This document shows, in pieces, positions 41,850 through 49,433 of a stretch of 64,000 nucleotides of DNA. The first letter of the stretch is position 1; each line of letters opens with the position of its first letter. The notes beneath the pieces are model-generated. The model had not been told where the DNA came from, ran no database searches, and saw only the letters and a list, made by a program, of their open reading frames with translations. The translations under genes and the position numbers were made by a program. The stretch comes from Planctomycetota bacterium (GTDB lineage Bacteria > Planctomycetota > MHYJ01 > JACQXL01 > JACQZI01). The DNA lies in assembly GCA_016207825.1 (NCBI GenBank), contig JACQZI010000017.1, positions 1 through 64,000 on the forward strand. The letters run 5' to 3'.

Positions 41850-43574
41850 ATGAATATACTCAAGAATGAAATAACCAACCTGCTTAAAGGGCATGACACC
41901 CTGTCAGGAATAAATATCGACTCTGTCCTGGAAAGGCCGCCGGACCGGGCTAAAGGCGATTATGCTTTAGCCTGCTTTTCACTGGCTAAATCGCTGAAAC
42001 AAGTTCCTAATAAACTCGCCTCGGATATTGCCTTGCAATTAAAACCTTCGGGCCTCATTGCCTCCATCCAAGCAGAGGGCGGTTATATAAATTTCAGGGC
42101 GGACCCGGTAAAGCTGACGCCCCTTGTCATAAAACAAATTCTTACGGATAAAGAAAAATACGGGACATCCTCTATAGGCGAAGGAAAAACCATCGTCATA
42201 GATTACTCCTCGCCAAATATCGCCAAGCCCATGGGTATCGGCCACTTGCGCTCAACGGTCATCGGCAACTCTCTCTATAAAATATTCTCCGAGCTTGGGT
42301 ATAAATGCATCGGCATAAATTACCTGGGCGACTGGGGCACACAGTTCGGAATGCTTATTGCGGATTACAAGGAAAACAAAAACCTCTATTCCGAATTTAA
42401 TTCCGCGTTCCTGTCCGAACGCTATGTCGCTTTTAACGAACGGGCTAAAACCCAGCCGGAGCTCCTGGAAAAAGCGCGTGAGGAATTCAAGAAACTGGAA
42501 TCAATGAATTCGGAAAACATGGAAATCTGGAATAAATTCCGCGCGCTCAGCATTAAGGAATTCCAGCGCATTTATAAATTAATAGGGGTGAGCTTCGACG
42601 ATTACTCCGGCGAATCAGCCGTAACCAATATCAACGAAGTGATTGCCCTGATAGAAAACAAGGGTTTGTGCGAAATCAGCGAAGGCGCTTTAATCGTCAA
42701 CATGGAAAAACAAAACTTACAGCCGTGCCTCTTAAAGAAAAGCGACGGCGCCACCCTTTATGCCGCGCGAGACATCGCCGCCGCCATCGGCCGCCACGAT
42801 AAATATAAATTCCATAAATTAATCTACGTGGTCGGCGCGGACCAGAAACTCCACTTCCGCCAGTTCTTTAAAGTCCTGGAACTGATGGGCTACGAATGGG
42901 CAAAGGAATGTGTCCACGTTGAGTTCGGGCTGGTCCGTTTATCCGGTGAAAAAATGTCCACCCGCCAGGGAAAGACCATCATGCTGGAAGAAGTCCTGAA
43001 CGAGGCGATTGAAAAATCCAAACAGGTGATTAAATCAAGGCCGCGGGAATTATCCGATAAAATCGCTTCCGCCGACCCCGATGAAATCGCCAAAGCGGTC
43101 GGCATCGGAGCGATTATCTTTAATGACCTTAAAAACAGACGCACGCGGGATGTGGATTTCAACTGGGAACACATTCTCTCATTTGACGGCGAAACCGGGC
43201 CATACCTGCAATATACCCATACAAGACTGGCAAGCCTCCTGGAAAAAGCCAAACACACCGGTTATAATACGGAAAGCGTTTCGCCGGCAAAAGCGGAACT
43301 CTTGACCGCGGATGAAGAAATATTACTTGCTAAACTCCTGAATGAATTCCCGGAAACCATAGAAAAAGCGGCGAAAAATTTCGAGCCGTCTATTCTCAGT
43401 AATTATCTTTTGGAACTCTCCTCGGTTTTCAACCGCTTTTACCGTTTCCACAAAGTGATTAACGATTTGGATAAAGATTTGAGTAATGCCAGAATATCTC
43501 TGGTCCGTTCCTTAAAATATGTTCTGGCAAAAGGGTTAAGTCTTCTCGGAATTAATCCTATCGAAAAAATGTAA
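41850..43574 (+). CDS. argS: Arginyl-tRNA synthetase
   Basis: This 574-residue class I synthetase charges tRNA-Arg. The N-terminal tRNA-binding Add-1 domain covers about 1-115. The HIGH-type motif is SPNIAKPMGIGHLRSTVIGN near residue 120. The KMSKS-type loop is GEKMSTRQGKTI near 370. The helical DALR anticodon-binding domain covers about 450-574, with YLQYTHTRLASLLEKA. The length is typical. The HEAT-repeat lipoprotein gene follows 27 nt downstream. Confidence 0.97.
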   Translation: MNILKNEITNLLKGHDTLSGINIDSVLERPPDRAKGDYALACFSLAKSLKQVPNKLASDIALQLKPSGLIASIQAEGGYINFRADPVKLTPLVIKQILTDKEKYGTSSIGEGKTIVIDYSSPNIAKPMGIGHLRSTVIGNSLYKIFSELGYKCIGINYLGDWGTQFGMLIADYKENKNLYSEFNSAFLSERYVAFNERAKTQPELLEKAREEFKKLESMNSENMEIWNKFRALSIKEFQRIYKLIGVSFDDYSGESAVTNINEVIALIENKGLCEISEGALIVNMEKQNLQPCLLKKSDGATLYAARDIAAAIGRHDKYKFHKLIYVVGADQKLHFRQFFKVLELMGYEWAKECVHVEFGLVRLSGEKMSTRQGKTIMLEEVLNEAIEKSKQVIKSRPRELSDKIASADPDEIAKAVGIGAIIFNDLKNRRTRDVDFNWEHILSFDGETGPYLQYTHTRLASLLEKAKHTGYNTESVSPAKAELLTADEEILLAKLLNEFPETIEKAAKNFEPSILSNYLLELSSVFNRFYRFHKVINDLDKDLSNARISLVRSLKYVLAKGLSLLGINPIEKM

Positions 43575-43601
43575 CTGCATCAAGAAAAGGAGTTCGACTA
43601 A

Positions 43602-45470
43602 ATGAGGAAATTATTATTAACCCTGCTGGGAACGGGATTGTCAATTATCTATTTGGGTTGCGGGTCAACGGCAAGCGAAGTAAAAAAACCGGTAACGGCA
43701 AAAGAACCGCCGCCGGCAACCAAGCAAGCCCAACCGTCGGAGCTCGTTAAAGAAAAACTCTCCTTGATAGAAGAACTCGGCTCTGACGACTGGGAAACCA
43801 GGGAAAAAGCACAGAAAGAACTGGAAAAAATGGGGGAAAAAGCGGAAGGCCAGCTTAAAGAAGCGGCCAAAAGCGCAAACCCAGAAATAAGGAGCCGGGC
43901 CACCCGTATCCTGAAACTTATTGAAACTCAAAAGCGGTGCAAACTTTCCGATGGCTTCTTAAGAGAATTCCCAAATATTTATTATAATATCCTGGGGCTT
44001 TCCCCGGCGGGCAAATATGAACTCTTGGAAGAAGTTGTTTCCAAAGATAAAAACGGGCAGTTGAAATTCATCGGGAAAATCTCGCCCGCCGATATCGCCG
44101 TATTGACTGGCGAAATCTTGCGCGAGGACGGCAAAGGGCTAACCGATGACCAGAAAATAAAACTTATCCACACAAACTTATCAAGCGGTTTCGGGCAGAT
44201 AAACCAATCCGGCATACATTTGATAAAACTCCTGAAGGATCAGAACACGGAAATAAAACGCCTGGCCATCGAAACAGCAGGCTACATGGGTGTAAAAGAA
44301 GCAATTCCGGAAATCCGGGCTTTCCTAAAAGATCCTGCCGGGATACTGCGCGGCTATGCCGCCAAGACGCTCGGAACGCTGGGCGATAAAGAAAGCATGA
44401 AAGACATCGCCGCGCTCTTAAACGACTCAGAAGCACTCCCTTACGAAGTAATCAACGCGCTGGTCATGCTCGGCGCTAAAGAATATGTAAATGAAATAAG
44501 ACCTTTATTAAAAAGTGGTGATTCCTCTGCGCGGGTGGCCGCTGCCGTGGCCATGGGAAATTTTGGAGACAAGGAATCGATTCCTCAGCTTATGGAACTG
44601 CTTGGTGATTCGTCGGATTCCAGCGTGCCTGCTATGGCGGCCGAGGCACTCGGCAGGCTCGGCCACAAGGAAGCCATCCCGAAAATAATACCTCTCCTGG
44701 GCGCGGAGACATCTGATTGCCGAGAATATTCACTTAGGGCGCTGACCACCCTCAGAGCGTCCGATGCCGTCCCGGAAATAATGAAAAGACTGAGTGATGA
44801 AGACCCCTATATCACCCAGCTTTCCATCCAATCCCTTAAAATTCTCGGTTCTAAAGAGCTTATCCCGAAAATGATTCAAGAGCTACAAAGCAACAGCGAG
44901 CCTTCCCATCAGGAACCCTACCTAAAAATCGACCTCTTAAACACGTCCGCCCACATGATGGCAAAGGAACTCTTTCCGGAAATAGCCAGTCTCTTGAAAG
45001 ATTCAGACAAAACAACCGTCGCCGTAGCGGCTTTTTCGCTTATCAACGCAAATATCGGGATGACCGGCGAGGAAGTCCCGGAAATAACGGAACTTCTGAA
45101 AAAAGAAAATGTCTCCAGCGCCCAGCTTAACGAAATCTCCGAGCCGGTTTATGGATTCTTCCCGGAATACACCGCGGAAAAAACAGCCGGGTTACTATCG
45201 GATAAAAGAAAGGCTGTCCGGGCATCGGCCCTCTTAACATTGGGCAACTTAGTCCTAAAAGAATCCACGCCGGAAATAATAAAAATGCTCGGTGACAAAG
45301 AACCACCCGTCCGCGCCACGGCAATTTCCGCCTTATGCAACCTCGAAGCGGTTAACGCCTCGGACTATATCAAAAAGCTTTATTCGGATAGCGACCCGGC
45401 AATCCGAGCCATGGCAGAACTCGCCATCCAATACTTAAAAACAATCGAGGAACCGCCGCCACAGGAATAA
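43602..45470 (+). CDS. HEAT-repeat lipoprotein
   Basis: This is a 622-residue protein. The N terminus has a membrane stretch and a probable lipobox (IIYLGC, Cys at about 21, with an atypical Tyr at -3). From about residue 45 to the end it is a series of about 14 HEAT/PBS-lyase-type helical repeats of about 32 residues, for example KEAIPEIRAFLKDPAGILRG, KESIPQLMELLGDSSDSSVP and KEAIPKIIPLLGAET. Such solenoids usually bind other proteins. No catalytic motif is seen. An envelope scaffold is the best guess. Confidence 0.85.
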   Translation: MRKLLLTLLGTGLSIIYLGCGSTASEVKKPVTAKEPPPATKQAQPSELVKEKLSLIEELGSDDWETREKAQKELEKMGEKAEGQLKEAAKSANPEIRSRATRILKLIETQKRCKLSDGFLREFPNIYYNILGLSPAGKYELLEEVVSKDKNGQLKFIGKISPADIAVLTGEILREDGKGLTDDQKIKLIHTNLSSGFGQINQSGIHLIKLLKDQNTEIKRLAIETAGYMGVKEAIPEIRAFLKDPAGILRGYAAKTLGTLGDKESMKDIAALLNDSEALPYEVINALVMLGAKEYVNEIRPLLKSGDSSARVAAAVAMGNFGDKESIPQLMELLGDSSDSSVPAMAAEALGRLGHKEAIPKIIPLLGAETSDCREYSLRALTTLRASDAVPEIMKRLSDEDPYITQLSIQSLKILGSKELIPKMIQELQSNSEPSHQEPYLKIDLLNTSAHMMAKELFPEIASLLKDSDKTTVAVAAFSLINANIGMTGEEVPEITELLKKENVSSAQLNEISEPVYGFFPEYTAEKTAGLLSDKRKAVRASALLTLGNLVLKESTPEIIKMLGDKEPPVRATAISALCNLEAVNASDYIKKLYSDSDPAIRAMAELAIQYLKTIEEPPPQE

Positions 45471-45501
45471 AACGAAAATAATATAAAACCCTGAAGTTTT
45501 C

Positions 45502-45530
45502 TTGACCTTAAAAAGGTATTCTGTTATAAA
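45502..45530 (+). promoter_or_regulatory. sigma70 promoter for pilT
   Basis: TTGACC (45502-45507) and TATAAA (45525-45530) are separated by 17 bp. The start codon at 45575 follows a leader that contains CAAGGAGAT. Confidence 0.8.
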
Positions 45531-45574
45531 CCCTTTTATCAAACAGTGTTAACTATTTAACAAGGAGATAAAAA

Positions 45575-46636
45575 ATGGCGTCATTTGAAGACCTGCTGGT
45601 CCAATTGGTAAAAAGAGGCGGTTCTGATTTGCATATCACGAAAGATTCTCCACCGCGCATCAGGGTGGACGGCAAGTTGGCTCCGCTTGAAGGCGACAAA
45701 CTGACTGCCGCAGACTCCCAAAAATTAATCTACGGTCTTCTGGACCCATCCCAGGTTGCCCGTTTTGAAAAGAATAAAGAGCTCGATTTCTCTTTCGGTA
45801 TCGAAGGCTTAGGCAGGTTCAGGACGAACGTTTTCATGCAGCGCGGCGCGGTCGGCGCAGTCCTGCGTATCATCCCGACCAAAATAAAAACATTCGAGGA
45901 TTTGGGGCTTTCCCGGCAGGTCTGCGAATCGCTGTGCAACCTGCCCAAAGGCTTGATTCTGGTCACCGGCGCGACCGGCAGCGGCAAATCCACCACCCTC
46001 GCCGCGATGATTGATTTCATCAACACCACGGATTACGGGCATATAATCACCGTGGAAGACCCGATAGAATTCGTCCACTCGAACAAAAACTGCCTGGTCA
46101 ACCAGCGCGAAGTCGGCTCGGATACCAACGAATTCAAAAACGCCTTGAGAACGGTCTTAAGGCAGGACCCGGACGTGGTGCTAATCGGAGAAATGCGCGA
46201 TACGGAAACGACCGAAGCAGCATTGACCATTTCCGAAACCGGCCACCTGACATTCGGGACACTGCATACCAGCGATTGCGTCCAGACCATGAACCGTATC
46301 ATAGATATCTTCCCGGCTTACCAACAATCGCAGATACGGACTCAATTATCCTTTACATTATCAGCCGTATTCTGCCAGCAGTTGTTACCGCGTGCAACCG
46401 GCAAAGGGCGCGTGCTGGCGGCGGAAATCATGCTTGCCAACTCTGCCATCCGCTCGCTCATCCGGGATAATAAGGTACACCAAATTTACTCGGTCATCCA
46501 GACCGCCGGGAAGTCCGGAATGAAGACGATGAACCAGTCGTTATACGAACTCTATAAATCAGGCACGATAAAATATGATACGGCATTGGAATACTCAAGC
46601 GACCCGGACGATCTGAAACGCCTGATGCAGAAATAA
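45575..46636 (+). CDS. pilT: Type IV pilus retraction ATPase PilT
   Basis: This 353-residue hexameric ATPase depolymerises pili. The N-terminal PAS-like domain has KRGGSDLHITKDSPPRIRVDG. Walker A is GATGSGKSTT near residue 131, the Asp box is VEDPIEFVH, and Walker B is DVVLIGEMRD. The PilT signature AIRSLIRDNKVHQI lies near residue 290. The gene stands alone between its own promoter and a terminator. It complements the pilus assembly operon and pilB elsewhere in the window. Confidence 0.95.
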   Translation: MASFEDLLVQLVKRGGSDLHITKDSPPRIRVDGKLAPLEGDKLTAADSQKLIYGLLDPSQVARFEKNKELDFSFGIEGLGRFRTNVFMQRGAVGAVLRIIPTKIKTFEDLGLSRQVCESLCNLPKGLILVTGATGSGKSTTLAAMIDFINTTDYGHIITVEDPIEFVHSNKNCLVNQREVGSDTNEFKNALRTVLRQDPDVVLIGEMRDTETTEAALTISETGHLTFGTLHTSDCVQTMNRIIDIFPAYQQSQIRTQLSFTLSAVFCQQLLPRATGKGRVLAAEIMLANSAIRSLIRDNKVHQIYSVIQTAGKSGMKTMNQSLYELYKSGTIKYDTALEYSSDPDDLKRLMQK

Positions 46637-46655
46637 GACAATAAAAAATTAACCC

Positions 46656-46688
46656 AAAACCCCGTTCTCTCGCGGAGCGGGGTTTTTT
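46656..46688. terminator. Intrinsic terminator after pilT (bidirectional)
   Basis: AAAACCCCG (46656-46664) and CGGGGTTTT (46678-46686) form a 9-bp stem around a 13-nt loop and are followed by TT. The A-run before the stem means it could also stop minus-strand transcripts from the HTH gene at 46784. Confidence 0.85.
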
Positions 46689-46783
46689 CATATCTTTAAT
46701 GAACAACCATACTTATTCCACGCAGATAATATCTTCCAAGCGCCACATCTCCGCCCTCTCCATACAAAACACCAAGGGAGGTG

Positions 46784-47347
46784 TCAGACGACCTCTGTTC
46801 CCGGCATACTTAAACGATGAATCTCGTAACTAGTCCAATGTTTGTATTCTTCAGAATTTGATTGTACCTTCTCGAATTCCGCGGGCGCAACCACCACCAA
46901 CAATTCCCAATGAACCGGCTCATAGGGCGAGGCGGTATTCAAACGCACCTTCTTGTATTCCACTTCCACAAATTCCTCTTTCCAGTTGCGGCCTGAACCG
47001 GAATTGGCCTTCCATTCGACATAAAGGGCTGTCAAGCCCAATTTGCCGGAAAAAGCCTCGTCAAATATATAATACTTGTGCCCGCTCATATCAGATTTCG
47101 GCCTGGATTCTTGCAGGTATTTCTTCAGGACCTCGGCGCGGAAAAAATAAGGCCTTGCCCCGGTATGCCCGAAGGTGTAATATTTGTAAGTGACATAACG
47201 CTCCACATCCGCACGGTGGAACCGCCAGGCGCGGCCTGCTTTGAATGCCGGTAATTTCCCTGCCTTGGCTAAGCGGTAAACTGTGTGGTTATTTACCCGC
47301 AGGTATTTTGCCACTTCGTCAAGGGTCAATATTTCAGGAAGTTCCAT
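46784..47347 (-). CDS. Excisionase-type HTH protein with unknown C-terminal domain
   Basis: This is a 187-residue protein. Residues 4-52 are a clear excisionase/MerR-type helix-turn-helix (LTLDEVAKYLRVNNHTVYRL, then AGRAWRFHRADVERYV). The remaining ~130 residues are an unrecognised domain rich in Tyr and Trp (YFFRAEVLKKYLQESRP, ALYVEWKANSG, PVHWELLVVVAP). The -10 box lies 6 nt before the ATG, so the mRNA should be leaderless. A direct repeat overlaps the -35 box, suggesting autoregulation. The gene borders the 22-bp array and may be its binding protein, which is inference. Confidence 0.8.
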   Translation of the reverse strand: MELPEILTLDEVAKYLRVNNHTVYRLAKAGKLPAFKAGRAWRFHRADVERYVTYKYYTFGHTGARPYFFRAEVLKKYLQESRPKSDMSGHKYYIFDEAFSGKLGLTALYVEWKANSGSGRNWKEEFVEVEYKKVRLNTASPYEPVHWELLVVVAPAEFEKVQSNSEEYKHWTSYEIHRLSMPGTEVV

Positions 47348-47353
47348 AATAAT

Positions 47354-47382
47354 ATTATACCAAACCGGACACTATTTAGCAA
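47354..47382 (-). promoter_or_regulatory. Promoter producing a leaderless mRNA
   Basis: On the minus strand TTGCTA (47382-47377) and TATAAT (47359-47354) are separated by 17 bp. Six bases remain between the -10 box and the ATG at 47347, so transcription should begin at or next to the start codon. No Shine-Dalgarno sequence is possible. Confidence 0.75.
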
Positions 47383-47406
47383 TATTTTACTCTATTTAGC
47401 AATATT
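47372..47406. repeat. Two-copy direct repeat over the -35 box (operator-like)
   Basis: CTATTTAGCAATATT occurs at 47372-47386 and 47392-47406, a period of 20 bp. The first copy contains the -35 element of the HTH gene, the second lies just upstream. Two same-face sites 20 bp apart fit a cooperatively bound regulator. Confidence 0.7.
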
Positions 47407-47418
47407 GTACATTAACCC

Positions 47419-47760
47419 CTACCCTACCTACCCACCCTCTGTACGGTAGGGAAGGGCGTTCTGTACGGTGGGGAGAGGTACTCCGTACGGTATGGAAGCA
47501 TACTCTGTACGGTCAGGAGCGGTATTCCGTACGGTATGGAGACACGCTCTATACGGTCAGGAGTGGTATTCCGTACGGTATGGAGGCACACTCTGTACGG
47601 TCGGGAGTGGTATTCCGTACGGTATGGAGGCATACTCTGTACGGTCGGTATGAGTATTCTGTACGGTCAGGAGAATGCACCTGATGGGTATGGAGAAGTA
47701 TTCGCTTGGGTATCCGGGCACCTTCGCTATGGAATACTGGGATTCTCCCTTGGGGAGGAT
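47419..47760. repeat. 22-bp periodic tandem array (locus B, first block)
   Basis: The core GTACGGT (once ATACGGT) occurs at 47441, 47463, 47485, 47507, 47529, 47551, 47573, 47595, 47617, 47639 and 47661, eleven times at exactly 22 bp. Units alternate between CCGTACGGTATGGAG and CTGTACGGTCAGGAG, a 44-bp super-period. Degenerate copies in the same phase continue to about 47760. Many units contain the 8-bp palindrome CCGTACGG. There are no spacers, so this is not CRISPR. Open frames that cross it are by-products of the repeat. Confidence 0.9.
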
Positions 47761-47783
47761 AGTTTTTTTAACCTGAACCGACC

Positions 47784-47940
47784 CTAGTATAGATTAATCC
47801 CACCTCTTGTATAGATTACTACCCGTCCTAGTATAGATTACAGCACCCTCTTATAAGGATTATATCCCCCTCTCGTATAGATTATATCTACTACCCGCAT
47901 AGATTGTACTATCCTATTACAGAATATACTCCACCTCATC
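47784..47940. repeat. 22-bp periodic tandem array (locus B, second block)
   Basis: The units begin at 47784, 47806, 47828, 47850, 47872, 47894 and 47916, again 22 bp apart, with the different core GTATAGATTA preceded by CT/CC-rich sequence. The block follows the first one with nearly the same phase. Together the two blocks cover about 500 bp of 22-bp periodic DNA with two unrelated cores. Confidence 0.8.
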
Positions 47941-47963
47941 ATGGGATATCCATCCGGTATTTG

Positions 47964-48500
47964 TCATACTTTAGAAGAAGTTCTTTCCATGCTCCGTTCT
48001 GTACACCCTTGTAATGGACACGTCGGACAGTAAAACCAGGATTTATAAACCTCACCTAACCGCCCGGTGAGTTTAGCCTCACGCATTATTTTAATGGCGT
48101 TTTTTAGTTTCTGGATAGCCTTATTTTGCACCTTAACTTTAAAGGTTTTGCCCGGATATTGGACCAATCCATATTTAGGCAATTTATTATAGGTGGCTTC
48201 CACTAAAAGCGCCTAGGCAATTAATTGCATCCGAACCGAACTATAAAGTTTTTTAGGCGGTGCGGCGGATTTAATTTCAACCGGTATGTAATTTTCGTCT
48301 TGTTTGATAACATAATCAGGATAGCCTCTGATAAAGTAACGAGGAGCCGAAAGCATTTTAGCATCTTTTACACTAATTCCTTTATAAACGATTTCCCCTG
48401 CGGGCATATTTGTTTCATTTTGCAAGGCTTTTGCTGAATGCCTTAAAACATACCATATGATAAAAAATAAAAGCGCAATAAATAAGAACCAATAAATCAT
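47964..48500 (-). CDS. Cas4-like nuclease, catalytic half, interrupted by in-frame UAG
   Basis: Frame 48500-47964 would encode 178 residues, but codon 96 (48215-48213) is TAG. Before it is a membrane helix (about 3-20) and the RecB/Cas4-type nuclease core: GYPDYVIK with the catalytic Asp, then YIPVEIKSAAPPKK with the E-x-K pair. After it the same frame continues with ALLVEATYNKLPKYG, the expected next family segment, and ends with Cys-x2-Cys-x4-Cys (CPTCPLQGC), the three C-terminal cluster ligands. The family consensus suggests Tyr at the TAG. Either this is a recent nonsense mutation, or the stop is read through. The N-terminal part of the family is the separate gene 48506-48766. Confidence 0.7.
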
Positions 48501-48505
48501 CTTGT

Positions 48506-48766
48506 TTATTTAAGCATTAAGAGGATGATAAAAGCTAATAAAGACGAGAGTCCTATAATTAAGAATGCAACCGACCACCGGCTATAGCTCTGTTCTTTTT
48601 TAACGTTATCCTGCTGATGGGCATGGAAGACTTCGCCTTTATGTAATAATTCAAGGTCTGCGGAAATGACACCGGTTCTCCTGAGCCACCAGGCATGAGG
48701 GCAATAAAAGAATTCATTGATTTCTGATGCGCTAACCCATATTTCTTCGCGTTTATCCGGTTCCAT
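48506..48766 (-). CDS. Cas4-like N-terminal half with TM anchor
   Basis: This 86-residue protein starts with the N-terminal Cas4-like segment WVSASEINEFFYCPHAWWLR, containing the first Fe-S cluster cysteine (Cys21), and continues with GEVFHAHQQ. It ends in one membrane helix (about 65-84, VAFLIIGLSSLLAFIILLML). The catalytic half is encoded 5 nt downstream in another frame and begins with its own membrane helix. The break thus falls in the short loop between two membrane helices. The pair could work as two subunits or reflect decay of one gene. No cas genes or CRISPR array are nearby. Confidence 0.7.
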   Translation of the reverse strand: MEPDKREEIWVSASEINEFFYCPHAWWLRRTGVISADLELLHKGEVFHAHQQDNVKKEQSYSRWSVAFLIIGLSSLLAFIILLMLK

Positions 48767-48808
48767 GATTTTACGATTTATAGTTCGCCCTGTCGTCCCC
48801 AGCTTTAG

Positions 48809-49164
48809 TTATAACCTCATTAATGTTTTGATATGTTTTTGCAATAGAACGAAATGATCTGATTCAAGCATGCCTATTTTAGTTGTCAACTGCCTTCTAT
48901 CGATTGCCATTATTTGAAACGGCAATAATACCGACTTCATTTTAAGGCCATTTACAGGTGAGGGCTCAACAGGGAAAGCAAATGGAAAACGAAGAGCCCC
49001 ACTTGTTTAGTAAAAGGAATAATTACAATAGTCGGGAGAGTGGAATAATCATCTTCATCCTGAACTATAACAACCGGCCTGGGTCCGCTTTGCACATGCG
49101 TGTGTTGGTCTTTTGGAGAGGGTAAATTCGCGTAGACAATATCACCATTTTTAAATATCGCCAT
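48809..49164 (-). pseudogene. MazF/PemK-family toxin gene broken by a one-base frameshift
   Basis: The start (MAIFKNGDIVYANLP, GPRPVVIVQDEDDYSTLPTIVIIPFT) is a normal MazF N terminus. After TKQ the frame leads to 16 unrelated residues and a stop at 48952. In the next frame the DNA continues with ALRFPFAFPVEPSPVNGLKM and ends in LQKHIKTLMRL at 48809, the expected MazF C terminus. Adding one G to the run at 48997-49000 would restore the toxin. It is therefore a frameshifted or phase-variable toxin gene. It follows the candidate antitoxin at 49175. Confidence 0.8.
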
Positions 49165-49174
49165 TTGTTATTTC

Positions 49175-49432
49175 TCATCTGGCTTCTTCATAAAGGCCTA
49201 ATCCTTCTATTCCAGCCTGTTCTAACCCATGAAATTCTCTTTCGATTTCTTCGTTAATAAAAGGAGGATTTTCACTTATATTATCCGAGCCTGAATAAAC
49301 GTAGTTGCTAAGGGGGATTCCAATAAGGTTCTTATCTTTCGTCACTTCAACCACATAAAAGACAATAGAAGGCTGTCCCCACTGGTCAGACCTTTCTCTC
49401 AATGCCGAACTGTTAATTTCTTTGGTTATCAT
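49175..49432 (-). CDS. Candidate antitoxin upstream of the broken MazF
   Basis: This 85-residue acidic protein lies 10 nt before the mazF start, in the place of an antitoxin. I use the ATG at 49432, preceded by GGAGG at 8 nt. The C-terminal half is acidic (PFINEEIEREFHGLEQAG) and could wrap a toxin. The N-terminal half, with SIVFYVVEVTKDKNLIGIPLSNYV, does not look like a usual AbrB or ribbon-helix-helix domain. I do not recognise the family, and the antitoxin role rests on position only. Confidence 0.6.
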   Translation of the reverse strand: MITKEINSSALRERSDQWGQPSIVFYVVEVTKDKNLIGIPLSNYVYSGSDNISENPPFINEEIEREFHGLEQAGIEGLGLYEEAR

Positions 49433-49433
49433 A

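Noticed and set aside
47424-47787. Repetitive proteins encoded across the 22-bp array (several frames on both strands)
   Set aside because: Long open frames arise because a 22-bp unit without stops is read in all frames. The 22-residue periodicity is a by-product, and no ribosome site is present.
47419-47940. CRISPR array
   Set aside because: Units are contiguous 22-mers with no unique spacers, and no cas1/cas2 is nearby. The Cas4-like gene alone is not evidence.
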